From positions 930,001 to 994,000 of the forward strand of contig NC_134678.1 of assembly GCF_024713945.1 (NCBI RefSeq): 64,000 bases of DNA. Direction: 5' to 3'. Position 1 is the stretch's first letter. Each line of letters begins with the position of its first letter. This DNA is from Dermatophagoides farinae. Its lineage: Eukaryota > Arthropoda > Arachnida > Sarcoptiformes > Pyroglyphidae. A model generated the notes under the pieces. It was not told where the DNA came from and ran no database searches. It was given only the letters and a program-made list of their open reading frames with translations. A program made the position numbers and the translations under genes. This document shows positions 38,101 to 52,300 of the stretch, one piece after another.

Positions 38101-39639
38101 ATGGATGACTTTAAACAACTTGGCATTAGTAATTGGCTTTGTAAAGCATTAAAATCATTGGGCATCACTAGTGCATCAAATATTCAACGTGAAGCAATAC
38201 CCGTTATTTTATCATCAAAACGACCAAATGTATTTGCTTGTAGCCGTACTGGTAGTGGTAAAACATTGGCATTTGTTTTGCCAATCATTGAAACATTGGT
38301 ACGTGAACCACGGCCATATTATTCATTGATATTATCACCAACACGTGAATTGGCTAATCAAATCTATGAAATGATCAAAGCATTAACTGTGAATACATTT
38401 TCCGTGAAAACATTATTAATTATTGGTGGTCAAAATCAAGAAGAAGAACAAGGTTTATGGTTTGGAAAACCAAACATTGTTGTGGCCACTCCTGGCCGTC
38501 TATTAGATTATTTTACTAATCGTAATTTTTTGGACATTTGTGGACAAATATCAATGATTCGATTTGATATGCTCATTCTGGATGAAGCTGATCAATTAAT
38601 AAGTCCAGGATTTTGTCATCAATTGAAGGGCATATTGAAATTTTTCGATGATATTGCTGAAAACGAAACAACAACAAAACATCGACGACAAACTTTATTA
38701 TTTAGTGCAACATTGACACATGCATTGGAAAAACTGCAAGAAATAATAACGAAAAAAGATAATGATATCAAACCAGTAATTATTAATCTATTACCTGCAA
38801 TTGATGATGTTAAAACCGAATTGGCAACCAATTCTAGCCTAGATCAACGTTATCTTCTTTGTCCAGAAGCCATTAAAGTTGTTTATCTTGTTGAATGTAT
38901 TCTGGATATAAAATTCAAACAGCTGATCATTTTTTGCCAAACAAAAAAAGAAGCCAATCTTATTCATAAAGTATTACTATCGCTTGGATTCGATGGACCA
39001 GAATTTAATCTAAATCCAGTGCTATTGAATTCAAATCTAAAACAAAATCTACGATTTGCAGCATTAGAAACATTTCGTTCATTGAAATCAAAAATATTGG
39101 TCACAACCGATATAGCTAATCGTGGATTGGATCTACCACAAGTTGATTTGGTAATCAATTTTAATTGTCCAAAATCTCCAATTACTTATATTCATCGTGT
39201 TGGTCGTACATGTCGTAAACCGGATTTTCGTTATGAACAACCGAATATTGAACAAACCGATGATGATGATGACGACTACAATGAAGATGACACGGATGAT
39301 GAACAAAATCGTAAACGTAAATTGTATGGTAAAAAAAATCCAAATGCAATAAAACCACGTGCAAAGAAAATTTCCAAATGTCAATCATCCATTTATCTGG
39401 GGAAATCAATTACATTGATAACACAATATGATTTAGAATTATTCAAATCGATTGAATCATATATCGGTATCAAAATGGAATCACAAGAAGTGGATGAAAA
39501 AAATGTCACACAAATCATCAAACAAACAGCCATCGCTATCAAAGAAGCCCAAATACGTATCGATCAAGAGACTCAAGAATCAAGTCGATATCAGAATATC
39601 AAGCAGAATAAAACAATGAAAAGGCAAAAATTGAAATGA
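38101..39639 (+). CDS. DDX49: DEAD-box RNA helicase DDX49/Dbp8
   Basis: A nucleolar ATP-dependent RNA helicase needed for small-subunit ribosome biogenesis. It is a single exon of 512 residues. All helicase motifs are present: the Q motif in FKQLGISNWLCKALKSLGI, motif I SRTGSGKT, Ia PTRELANQ, Ib TPGRL, II DEAD, III SAT, IV IIFCQT, V TTDIANRGLDLP and VI HRVGRTCR. Family placement rests on the DDX49-specific LDQRYLLCPEAIKVVYLV and, after the helicase core, SITLITQYDLELFKSIE. Between motif VI and that segment lies an extra stretch of about 55 residues (acidic DDDDDDYNEDDTDDE, then basic) that vertebrate DDX49 lacks. The ATG is in good context (AAAAAATGG). The gene is tail-to-tail with PSMC5, 140 bp away. 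Confidence 0.93.
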   Translation: MDDFKQLGISNWLCKALKSLGITSASNIQREAIPVILSSKRPNVFACSRTGSGKTLAFVLPIIETLVREPRPYYSLILSPTRELANQIYEMIKALTVNTFSVKTLLIIGGQNQEEEQGLWFGKPNIVVATPGRLLDYFTNRNFLDICGQISMIRFDMLILDEADQLISPGFCHQLKGILKFFDDIAENETTTKHRRQTLLFSATLTHALEKLQEIITKKDNDIKPVIINLLPAIDDVKTELATNSSLDQRYLLCPEAIKVVYLVECILDIKFKQLIIFCQTKKEANLIHKVLLSLGFDGPEFNLNPVLLNSNLKQNLRFAALETFRSLKSKILVTTDIANRGLDLPQVDLVINFNCPKSPITYIHRVGRTCRKPDFRYEQPNIEQTDDDDDDYNEDDTDDEQNRKRKLYGKKNPNAIKPRAKKISKCQSSIYLGKSITLITQYDLELFKSIESYIGIKMESQEVDEKNVTQIIKQTAIAIKEAQIRIDQETQESSRYQNIKQNKTMKRQKLK

Positions 39640-39665
39640 AAAAAAATCATCAGATGTCAGATGTT

Positions 39666-39675
39666 TTTATTTATT
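39666..39675 (-). terminator. Overlapping poly(A) signals for PSMC5
   Basis: Two overlapping AATAAA motifs on the minus strand, about 105-115 nt past the PSMC5 stop codon and only about 27 nt from the DDX49 stop codon on the other strand. Confidence 0.45.
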
Positions 39676-39779
39676 TTTTTGAAATCTATACTCTGTAAAT
39701 ACAATATTTGTGTTGAAATAGTAGTAATTGAAATGAAAATGAAAAAAAAAATTAGTTTTTTAAAAATGATTGAAAAATT

Positions 39780-41061
<1,282 letters not shown>

Positions 41062-43898
41062 AATTGTTTTTTTTGTGAAATCAAGACTTTAATCAGATCA
41101 AATCAAATGATGAAGAAAAAAAAATTTCAACACAATCAAATCGAACAATCATTAACAACAACAAAAAAAAAACTTGCAAATTCATTGCATCAATCCAATA
41201 GGAATCATTCATAAAGGAGATGATTTTTTTTAAATTTTCCATACAAACGCTAATAGATGGCAGTCTGATCATTGTGATAAAAGTATGCGTACGCGCATTT
41301 AAATAAAAAAAAAATGCATACATGTGCATGTACATTGAAATATTACGATGATGGTCTCTGTGTGTTGTGTGTGTGTGTGTGTGTGTTTCGACTTTGTATA
41401 TTTGCCCACACAACACACACAGCAAACACATTTGCCAAATTGCCAAATTGTAAAAAAAGAAAAAAAAATTTCGACAATTTTCATATTTGATTTTTGTTTG
41501 TTTGTTTGTTTGTTTGTGTCCACCAGCAGCAGCACCACCATCATCAACCACGCCGTAAAAAATATCCAAAAAAAAAAACATTCGAAAAGAATTTTTTTTT
41601 CATCGTTTTGGAAGAAAACATCATCATCATCATTGATTGTAATTGTAATTGTAATGAAATGAATAAAGTTTTTTTTTAAATCAAGAAAAAAAAATCGGCA
41701 AATATTTTTTTCATTTCGTCATCATCATCATCATCATTTTGTTTGTTTTTCTCCTTTCTCATTCTTCTTTTTTTTTCTCGCCGTTTATCTCGATTTACAA
41801 CGACAAACAAACGAAAACATTTAAAGCCATTCATCATTCGAAAAATAACTACAACAACGACGACGACGACAACAACAATTAATAACAAAGTGAAACGAAT
41901 CGTAACAATTCAATATCGCATATTTAATAATTTTGTTTCAATTTAAAAATTATTTTTTTTCTCTTCATAAATTGATTTGTGGTGTTCAACATTCCATAGG
42001 CAAGAAAAGGTACGTTTTTCCAATTTTGAAATAATCGAATGTGTAAATTTTAATTCGAACGTTTTAACTCCTATTTGTCTGTATAATGTGTATTTGATTA
42101 GTCCACCACCAGTTTATTAGATAGATTTTGATATCAGAATTTTTTATTTCCATTTTAATCAGCCTGATGATAATCTCCCTCTTACCAGCAGCTACAGCAG
42201 CAGCAGTCATATTTTTTTTGTCCCAACATTTTTATGTCATCATTTTTTTTATATTGCTACACCAGCACACATTGATTATCATTCTGATGGTCTGGTTTTC
42301 TCCGGATTTTTTTTTTTTTTTTTGGTTTTTTCATCCAATATTTCATTTTATTTTTCCATTTTTTTTTATTAATCGAGTTGCATATGTTTTGTGTCTGTGT
42401 GTTGTGCCAATTTCACTTTCAATCAACATCATCATCGGTTGTCGTTTTTTTTTTTGATGTGAAAAAAAAGAAGGAAAGAAAAATTTGAAGCTGAATCTTG
42501 TTTTACATTTTTTTCTCTCAATTTTGGTTTTTTTTGTTGTAAAGATTCATTGCATGCAATGTGTGTATGTGTATGAAGTAAAAAAAACTACAGTAATATA
42601 CCGTTTAACGGTCTTTCAATTTTTATGAACTTAACACCTGCATTAAGTGAGTTATTACTGTATTTTTCTCTTTTTGAAAAATGAGATTTTTTTTTATCTT
42701 TTTTTCTTCTCGAAGACTAAGACGATGACAAGACAATCGTGGTTGATGATGATGATGATTATTATACAGTATATGGAGAGATGAGACGGCAAAGGAAAAG
42801 AAAATTCCATTCTTGAAATATTGCTTTTCCGCATTTTTTTGTTTTTTTTCAGTCTGACTGTGTTTTGTAAATTTGTAACAGGTTTCTTTTCGATTTTGTT
42901 CTCATTCTAAATAGAAAAAGGTTACAGAAATATATTAATTCGACTATTTTATCATTTTTGTGTTGTAGATATGTACAAAATTGAAAAAATACGATTGATT
43001 TTTTGAAATGAATTGACATTTAATCGATATTTTTAAAATTAAAATGTCAAATTTCTTTGCCCACACAGTATTAGTGCAATACATTTTTCCAAAATTCGAA
43101 TCTTATTGTTTTTTCAAAATTTCTCTTTTTCATAGTCATGTCGAAATAGGTAATTCGAACCATCATTCATTACATTTCTCGGTCGTAATAATCATCATTT
43201 TATTTTTTTTTTCTTGTTTCAAAAAGTTTCCTCTTCCTCATTCATCATTTTTTTCTGGGCAAAAAAAAATTTTCACGACACAAAATCTAGTTCAACACAA
43301 GTGTAATAAAACAGCAGTTTGTTGTAAATTTTTTTTCTCCCTTCCTCTTTCAATCGTTTCGTTTCTCTTTTCCTGAATAAAATAAAACAATATCTGGAAA
43401 AAAATATCCGAATATTATCTTTTGATTCAGCAACAACAACAACAACAACAATTTGAATTAATCTTTGAGGAAAAATGAAATAAAATCCATTTATTCAATG
43501 TGGGTGAAACATGAAAGACGAATTAAAGAGAAAGAAAATGTTTTGAGAGAGAAAAACAAAACAAAAAAAAATTCAAATTACTGCTATATTGGCCACGGAC
43601 TTTTGTTGGACTGAAGAAAAAAAAGTAATGCGAATACACAAACATAATCTCTTTCTCTCTTTAATGTGGAACATTGTTTCAAAATATTAGTCACCATCAT
43701 TGATTGTTTAATTTTTTTTTGTTTTTTTTTTAGTTTTTTTTTGACTTTCACCTTACGTTTGGAAAAAAGGATATCATCTGTGCCTGATTTGTGATTCCAT
43801 CGATACGTCGATTATTTATTACCAGTGCCAATATTGGCTGATTTATTGTTTTATTTTTTTTGCTGTGTAAAAAATATACAGAGCCTTCGGGCTTGACT
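41062..43898. other. Head-to-head interval between PSMC5 and EAF
   Basis: A 2.8-kb divergent interval carrying both promoters and probably 5' UTRs. No coding exon is supportable. It contains CA/GT, GTTT and ATC/GAT repeats and a small inverted-repeat element at 42591-42660. Confidence 0.5.
42591..42660. mobile_element. 70-bp pogo/Tigger-like MITE with TA target duplication
   Basis: The segment starts CAGTAATA and ends with its exact reverse complement, TATTACTG. TA dinucleotides flank both sides (42589-42590 and 42661-42662). A CCGTTTAACGG palindrome sits just inside the left end. CAGT-type termini with TA duplication are the signature of Tc1/mariner elements of the pogo/Tigger group. It has no coding capacity. 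The terminal repeats are only 8 bp, so chance remains possible in AT-rich DNA. Confidence 0.45.
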
Positions 43899-45577
43899 AT
43901 GAGTGCGTTAGCAGATTTTGCACATAAATTTGGCTCACAACCTCGGGAATTAAAGATTGGACAATCGTTTTTTACCGACGATGCTAATACAGTGTTTCAT
44001 ACAATCAGATGTAAGTTGTGATGATGATTTTTGCATTTTTATTTTGTTAATGAATTTATTATTCGTGATAGATGACTTTGTTCCAGCATCGATCGATCCG
44101 AATCAAGAATCGTCAATGGATTTTGGCGAAAATGGAAAGGTGACAATTACGATGCCAAATGTGGAAGGATCTGGTACGAATGAATCTGTTTATCAAGGCC
44201 AAAGAAAACCTCATCAAAAAGAATGTGTACTTATTATAAATAATGAAACTGGTGATATAACGCTGGAAAGACTTAACCAAAGTATGATTGTAAAAAAGGC
44301 AAGATTACGACAAGAAGATAGGAATGGAAAAACATCTTCATCATCATTGGTTTTGAATAGTAAACAAACGACTGGAATGGCAAACAATAATTTTAATCAT
44401 TTAAATGGCAATTCATCATCATCTTCATCAAACATTACTCAGGTCAATAGCAACAAAATTAACAATACGGATAAAAAAATGATGCACAAAAATTCTTTGT
44501 TGACCAACAATGGTGGACAACAACAGCAGCAGCAAAATTTTGCCAAAAAAACATCGCCATCATTATCGAATGGAACTACCAATACTTACAATTCTACTAC
44601 TACTAGTTCATCCATAAGGTCAAATGAATTATCAGCCAATAATAATAAAATGAATAATAGCACAATCAGTCCGCCATCAATGCCGGTATTCAATACTACA
44701 AATAATAATCATACGAAATTGGTTAATAACAAGAATTCTCATCATCATCATCACCAAAATAATGATATTAATAATCATGAATGGAAAATTAAAATGCCTG
44801 ATCCACCGGATATTATTAAATCGAAATCAAATTATTCTACCAACAACAACAACAACAGTAGTAGTAATAATAAAAAGACAATGAATAACAATAATTGTCT
44901 TTCCGAATTATCTTCCAGTGATTCAAGCGATTCGGATGATGGTGATAGTTCAAGTGATCATTTTAGTGATAATGATGATGATGATGGTATAATAAATAAA
45001 AAGGTGAATAAATTATCATCAACAAAATCATCTGGTCTTTTATCGTCATCATCATCATCTAATATCGGCCAACAACAACGTTCCACAACATCATCATCAG
45101 CAGTAGCTGCACCTTCCATGCCATCATTTGTTGCTGCATTGTCTACACCAATATTTAATGATTGTTCCATAGATCATGACAAGAAAAATATAACAGCTGC
45201 AAGCGGTAGTAAGGCATTAACACTTTCTGAAGATTCCGATTCATCATCATCCGATGATGACGATGGTAAAAATAAAAAGTCATTCAAAAAAATGTCATCA
45301 ATGAAAAGGACGACGGCAGCAGCAACAACGGCTGCTGCTGTATTGTCATCAAACAATGATCATTCAATAGTCGATAATTCAAAAGCCAATAATAATAATA
45401 ATTCAATAGTTTTTAATTCAATGCCTAAATTGAGCCAATTAAGTAAGTATAAAATAAATATTCATCACCGATTATCGATTATAATTGATTTCTAATCTTT
45501 TTGTTTTGTTTTGATTCATTTTGAAAAAAAATTTAGGTCAAGATTTGCAACTTAGTGAAAGTGATAGTGATGACTGA
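43899..45577 (+). CDS. Eaf: ELL-associated factor (EAF1/EAF2 family)
   Basis: EAF binds ELL and stimulates RNA polymerase II elongation in super/little elongation complexes. Three exons: 43899-44010, 44072-45442 and 45537-45577, all GT-AG with matching phases, 507 residues. The N-terminal EAF domain is clear: FHTIRYDFVPASIDP across the first junction, then GKVTITMPNVEGSG and KECVLIINNETGDITLERL, about residues 30-115. The middle is a long disordered S/N/T/D-rich region with poly-N, poly-Q and poly-H runs, making the protein nearly twice the vertebrate length of about 268. The last exon is only 41 nt and encodes SQDLQLSESDSDD, the conserved acidic C-terminus of EAF1, which confirms the gene model. 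EAF2 versus EAF1 cannot be separated. Confidence 0.93.
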
Positions 45578-46343
45578 ACAATTTGAAGTTGGAAAAACAA
45601 ACAGCAGCAGCAACAAAGAGAGGAAGATGTGAGGAAGAAGAAGAAAATTTATATTTTTGAATACATACCACGAAATATTGTTTTATTTGTTTTTTCTTTT
45701 CTACTTTTCTCAATACTATTGTTAACTTATTTTGCTATTCATTCATTGATGGATTCATTTATTTTTATTGCTTTTTCTCTATCTCTTTATTGCATTTTTC
45801 TCTCTCTCTTTTTTTTGTTCCACAATTGATGGATCCTAATTAATTTTTTTTTTTTTTTGTTTGGAATAAAAATATCTCATTTGACACACGTTCAACAGAA
45901 CTTTTTGTTCGCATGATCCATTTAGGTTTGTAATGTTGATAATTTAGGTCAATAGATGGCAGCACCTGTTTCAAAAAAATTCAAGTAATTCGGCAATTCT
46001 TGTTAATTATTTAACAATTTGCAGAATGTAGACCAGGCTCATTGGACATACATAAGATTAAAATAACAATTTTTTTAATTATGTAACTTTAAGAACAAGG
46101 AATGTATGTAATCAATGTATTGTAAAAAAAGTATAACACTTAATGAAATGTGTGTGTCATATACCACATACATAGCTAAAAACTAAATTATTGGGCGTTT
46201 CAAGTGTTAAACAAGAGAAGGTTGCAATTCTATATGTGACTAGGCAACCTCCTTTTACAATTGTTTTGAATGATCACAAAGAATCAATTTAGTTGCAAAG
46301 AAAACGAAATAAAAAAGGGTATATCATCATCATCATCATTGTG
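45578..46343. other. Tail-to-tail interval between EAF and the MTUS-like gene
   Basis: A 766-bp convergent interval holding both 3' UTRs. From about 45900 to 46260 the DNA is less repetitive than other spacers in the window, but I recognise nothing in it. Confidence 0.5.
45865..45870 (+). terminator. Candidate poly(A) signal for EAF
   Basis: AATAAA lies about 290 nt after the EAF stop codon, preceded by a T-rich tract. Confidence 0.4.
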
Positions 46344-49300
46344 TTATTCGGAAAATCTATTACTTTCCCGTTCCTCACTATTCGAAGATGCCAATGATGA
46401 ATCGGTGGAAATTGGATCAATATCTTGATGATGGTGATTATTATTATTATGATGGTGATGAGGATGAGGATGAGGATTATGATGAGTATGTGTATGAATT
46501 TTCGTTGATTGATGAAATGATGATGATGATGATTGATGGCCATTTGTAGCCGTATTTGTTTCCGATATTGACGCATTTCGTTTATTATGAAATGACCGAC
46601 AGTTAGATGACTTTATGCTACTCAAAACAACTTCTGGTAATCGATGAGATGCATCCGATGCCGGATCCTGATGTTGAAAATGATAACGAGATTTGAATTG
46701 AGGATCAGACATTAACGGTGTGGAAAAAAGCTGTCGAACTGCATTACTATTCGATCCGGGTCGAGATTTTCGTGATGATTCAACGAAATTCGAATTATTA
46801 GATGATTGCATCGGTGTAAAAAATACTGTTTCATCGGTTTCAGCATTTTTCATCGATTCTTCATTAAGCATAGCATTCATACTGGTCAACATATCTCTAC
46901 TTTCATTAAATTGAAATTCCAATGTATCATAACGAGCAGCCAAACGTTTGCGTTCATTTGTTTCACGTTTCAATTCGGTTCGTAATATATCCAATTCTCT
47001 ACTTTGTTCGGCATTCTTTCTTGCTTTCATTCCCAGAGCTTCGGTTAAGGCTTCATTTTCTCGTTGTAATTGTTGATATGATTCTTTCAGCTGTTCATAA
47101 TCGGCTAATTCTAATTCGGTACGCATTTTTTCACTTTCAAGATAACGAATTCGTTGTGTTTTCATATCGACAACAACATTCAATGAATCAACTTCTTTTT
47201 CATAATTTGAAATTTTTTCCTTCAATTCTCTATATTTTCGATCAGATTTTAATAATCCTTCGGCTTTTTCTAAACGTTTTTCCAGATCAACACGAATCTC
47301 TTTTTCATTCGTACATTCATCTTGTGTTTCTTGTAATTCATTTTGAAGACGTTTACGTTCATCATCAAATGATTCAGCTGCTTGTTTCAATCCAATATAA
47401 TGATTTTCAATTGAAACAATTTTCACTTTTTGATCTTCAATAACATTGTTCAATTCATCAACATTGGTCATCAATAGATTTATTTCAGTCTGTTTTTGAT
47501 TGGTGATTTCTTTGGCCAGTTCTATAATTTTTGAAAAAGCAAAAAAAAAGATTAAAAATCATGAAATCAATAAAATGTGGTCCATTTACCATAATCTCGA
47601 TGTAAATTGCTACATTTTTGATGTGCGGCCAATAATTCGGCTCTTAATTTTGGCGTATCAAATGGCCGATACTGTTTATTTTTTTGAGAAACATGAAACA
47701 AATTAGTAATAAGAAATTAATTTCAAAAAAATAATAATTACCTCCGTTAAAAGAAATGAAAAAAGTGTTAAAAAACCATTCGTTTTTGAGCTTAATTGTT
47801 TCAATTCCAGTGCTTTCTTTTCAATCAATTGTAATCGATCATAGCAAAGATTTTCGTAATATTGTAGCTGCTGTAGTATATCTTTTTTACTTGAATTTAG
47901 ATTAACTTGTGGTTTTGTTGGCGATGCAATCGAAGAACGGCGTGATGAATTTGCAGAATTTGATGTACTTCTTGCATTTGATTGGGCCAATGAATTCAAT
48001 AATGTGATGGTTGGTGATCGTTTTGCAGTGAATGCAGTGGACGATGATCCATTACCAACATTTGATTTATTATTCAAACTAGCTGTCTTGGTTACCGAAG
48101 ATGGAATCGATGATGATGATGAAGAAGCCGATACAATACCATTGGTCGTTCCATTATTGGATAATGCGGAAGATGTTTGTCGCGTTGCAACATTGTTTGT
48201 TGTTGCTTTTCGTAAATAACTTGCCGTTGGCTTTGCAAATGATCGAGGATTTTTACCTGTGGTGATGAAAAAGATTTATTATAAGTGAGAAAAAAATTAA
48301 CGAAAACATTTGAAAAAAATTAAACATCTGTGTGTGTGTGTTTGTGTGTGCACAACACAACGAAGTATCGAGATATCAATCAAATTCACCTGTATATATA
48401 ATATTTAAATTAGGATAAACTATACAATGTAAATGTATGTAATGGTTTAGCGAAATGTACACGTTTTGATAATGATGATGATGATCGGATTTCATCACTG
48501 AATTGGTTTGATGTTTTCATTGTCGATGATGATGATGATGATGATTTATTCGATGAATGACTACAATTACGTAAACGTAAAATTCCATGTAAAGTTTTAT
48601 TTGCTTTATCCGTAGCGGTGACCGATGTCATGTTGTTATTTTTTGCAATCACAATTGGTGTACGACATGGTTCATCATCAATAAATCTAACCAATACTTT
48701 TGTCAATGGAAATGATTCATTTGTAGAATCATTCGATGATGATGGTGTTGAACTATATGCACTATCTTCACTGGTAGTTATCGATGATGATGTAACCGAA
48801 TCAAATTCATCACCATCATCATCATCGTCATTATGATCATTTTCACAATGTTCATTCATCAATTTATCAATCAAAATATCGTTTTTCATTTCAATTAATT
48901 TCGAATCATCATTATTATTAATGGCTGTATTAGTTTTACTATTAATAAAATGTTGTTGTTCATTACGAAAACAGAATAAACCGATCAATGTGTTCATCAT
49001 GGCACTACCACCTTTTGATGTATGAAAACGATTCGTATAGATAAACGAATTTGGTGATGACGAAGAAGGAGAATTGGATGGAAAATGAAATAAAGACGGT
49101 ACTGTATCGTCATCATCATCATTATATTTGATGGATTTTTGTTGTTTTTTAGTTAAAATTTTTGTCATTACAGTAATTTTATTATTATTATTCATCATTG
49201 GCTGTGAATATTGTTGACTATGATCATCATTAGCTACATTCGTCGAATGGTTTGAATCATTCATTGTCGTTGATAATGTTATTGTGGATGATAATGATGA

Positions 49301-52300
49301 TGATGATTGGGGCCGGTGTTGATTAACACCGTCTAGATTACGATTCCATTTAATATGCATGATGATGTAATTATCATCTGTTCACATCTATCTACCGACA
49401 CACATATTTATAGGGAAATTCACATTAAAAATCAGGTCTCAATTCACACACACACACAAAAAAAAACAATTCTATTTCTTGACCAAAAACAACAATAAAA
49501 TGTGTGTGTGTGAATTTTTGGTCAAAGAAAAACAGAATCAAAAAACATATTCAAATGAATGAATCAGTTAAATGTTTGCTTTGTTTGGTATCAATGATCA
49601 TTAGAAAAGATTGTTGAACTAGAACTTTGTCAATGTATACAAATGGACAATGGGAAGAAGAAAAAAAAATTGTATGAAAGAGAAAACCAAAGTTATCAAA
49701 TGACAAAAAAAACAAGATAAAACGAAAATTGACAATCCAAAATGAAGTAAAAAAAAAAACAACAACAATGGTACACATATATGATATTATCATTATCATT
49801 GACGAATATAAAACAAATGAATGAATGGATGAGAGAATGGAGAAAATGAGAGAAAAAAATTTGTACGAAAGAAAAACAAAAATTAACAAATGCAAGGAAC
49901 AAATGTCAAACATAAACATAAAAAAAAGTATACAAAGAAATGTCGCAGTAAAATGAAAACAAAAAAAAAACACTAGCAGAAAAAAGAAAAAAAAATTTCT
50001 GTTCTCTTTACTTTTCCATTGCCTCTTTCAACACTAAACTGATAAGCAACAACAACAACAACAACAAAAAAGAGATCAATAAATCAATCAATCAATCAAT
50101 ATATCAGATGATAATATAGTAAACACGAAAAAAACGTTGAAAGTGAAAAAAAATGGATGATATTGTGTGTGATCATGTGAGATTTATTTATTCACGATAT
50201 CATTGATATTTACAAACACGCACACACACACACACACACAACATTTCATCAGTTTAGTTTGATGGCCAAACACACAAACATAAATTTTTTTTCTGTTTTG
50301 TCTCACATTCAAATTAATTTTTTCTTTCTCTGTGTTTCGTTTTTTTTTGATCTGATTAAAAAAGGTTATGCAACCGGTGTGTGTGTGTGTGTATGTGTAC
50401 GGAAGTATTATCATCATCAGGTAATTTCTCAATCAAATGGGCGGAAAAAGGAGAAAATTGATTGGAATTTCAATTTTTAATGATGAAAAAAATAAGGTTA
50501 TAAACACACACACATAAACAAAAAAAAAATTTAAATAAACACGCAGAAACTGACAGACTAAAGGTTATAAGTGGTTATAATATAAACGAACAAAATGCAG
50601 AAGAAAAAATTTGATCTGAAATTCAAAAAAAAAACAACAACGAAGATGATGTAAATTTATTTTGCAAAAATTATCAAGCGGTGGTTTTCTTCTTTATTTG
50701 ACTCTTGAATTATGGTGATGATGATGATGGTCAAAAAGGAGAAAAGGGGCAAATGAAAATCAAAAATCAAAAATTCACAAATTATAACCGCTCAATACGA
50801 ATCGAAAAGCCTATGAACACGCGCGCGCACACACACAAACACAACGAAGAAATAGAAAAAAAATTTTTTTTTGGCCTTATGGTTTTGTTGTTGAGAAATA
50901 AGTTTGTGGTTACACACACACATTTGAAAAGAGAAGAAAAAAAATCTTTGCAACAAACAAACATTCAAAGAATGAATGAATGAATGAATGAATGGAATAC
51001 GACAACGAAAACACAAAAAAAGAAATCAAATTTTCACATAATAATTTTGGACATAAACACGCACACACACAAATGATGCTAACGAATGATAAAATATATA
51101 CAAGGTAAACGAATCTTCATGATGATGAGCTAAATTATCCAACAAACAAACAGCCGACATGAAAAAAATTATTATAATACATGGCATGAAACTTGAATCA
51201 ATGTTCATTTCCATTTTTATATAAATATAAAAATACAACGAACTAACTAACTAACAAAAATAAATAACGGGACAACAACAACAACAAGAGTGGAAACAAA
51301 CAATAAAAAAAATCTTGTTGAGTAATCTTCTTCTTCATCATCATCATCATCATTTGTAGTTTTTTTTTCAATGAATTGAATTACTGAATGCATTGCCATT
51401 TGCATTATTTGATATGACAAAATTTTTTGGCTTGCATTCCCCCTCAGCAAAACAAATCCGATATATTCAATCATGGCATCAATCAAAAAAAAAAAAACGA
51501 AACAAAATTGATGAATTAAACAAAAAAAAAAAAAACACAAGACGCATATATACGATATATATATAAGATTACATCAGAGAAAGACGTTATTTATTGCGGT
51601 TGTTTACAAGAAAATTGAGATTGAGAACAAAAAAAAACAAATGAGGATACTGTCTCTGTCATACAACATTATAATTTTGGTTGAAAAAAAATAAAATACA
51701 CACACGATTCTCCACACCAGAAACAAAAAATAATGTCATGTATTTATATATATATAAAAAAAACTTCGGATAATTAATTCCGAACCCGGATGACAAAATT
51801 ATAATTTCACATATCAAAAACACACACACAAAAAAAGTCGTATGAATGTGATTTTGCCGTTTTTGTTTTCGTTGTTGTTATTGTTATTGTTTGTTGCACA
51901 CACACACACACAATAACATAGGTATTTCGGAAATTTTTCGTCAATTATCACCAAGTCAATAATTAAATGGCGGTCAATTACAAAGACAAAATAAAAGCAA
52001 GCAAGCAAGCAAACAAAATCGAGGTCGAATACAAAGATGCCATCACCACCACCACCCCCCCATGTATATTAGTGATCTAAATGATGATTATCAAGGGAAA
52101 AAATGGCTTAAATAAGCAAAAATAAAAAACTAAACTCAGGAAACATGTCATGTCATGTATCATCATGAAATCTATGGTAATGGTGATGATGATGATGATG
52201 AAAAAGGAAAAAAATGCCGACAATCATGAAATGAGCATTTTTTTCCCCATTAAAATCAAGGAAATTTTCATTCAATCAAATCATTGAAAATGAAATTAAA

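Noticed and set aside
41093-41581. 162-residue minus-strand frame upstream of PSMC5
   Set aside because: Sits in the promoter and 5'-UTR zone, consists of repeat-derived residues, and does not join the PSMC5 frame.
46922-47443. 173-residue plus-strand frame opposite the MTUS-like coiled-coil exon
   Set aside because: It is the antisense of a well-supported coding exon, with no homology and no splice or start context of its own.
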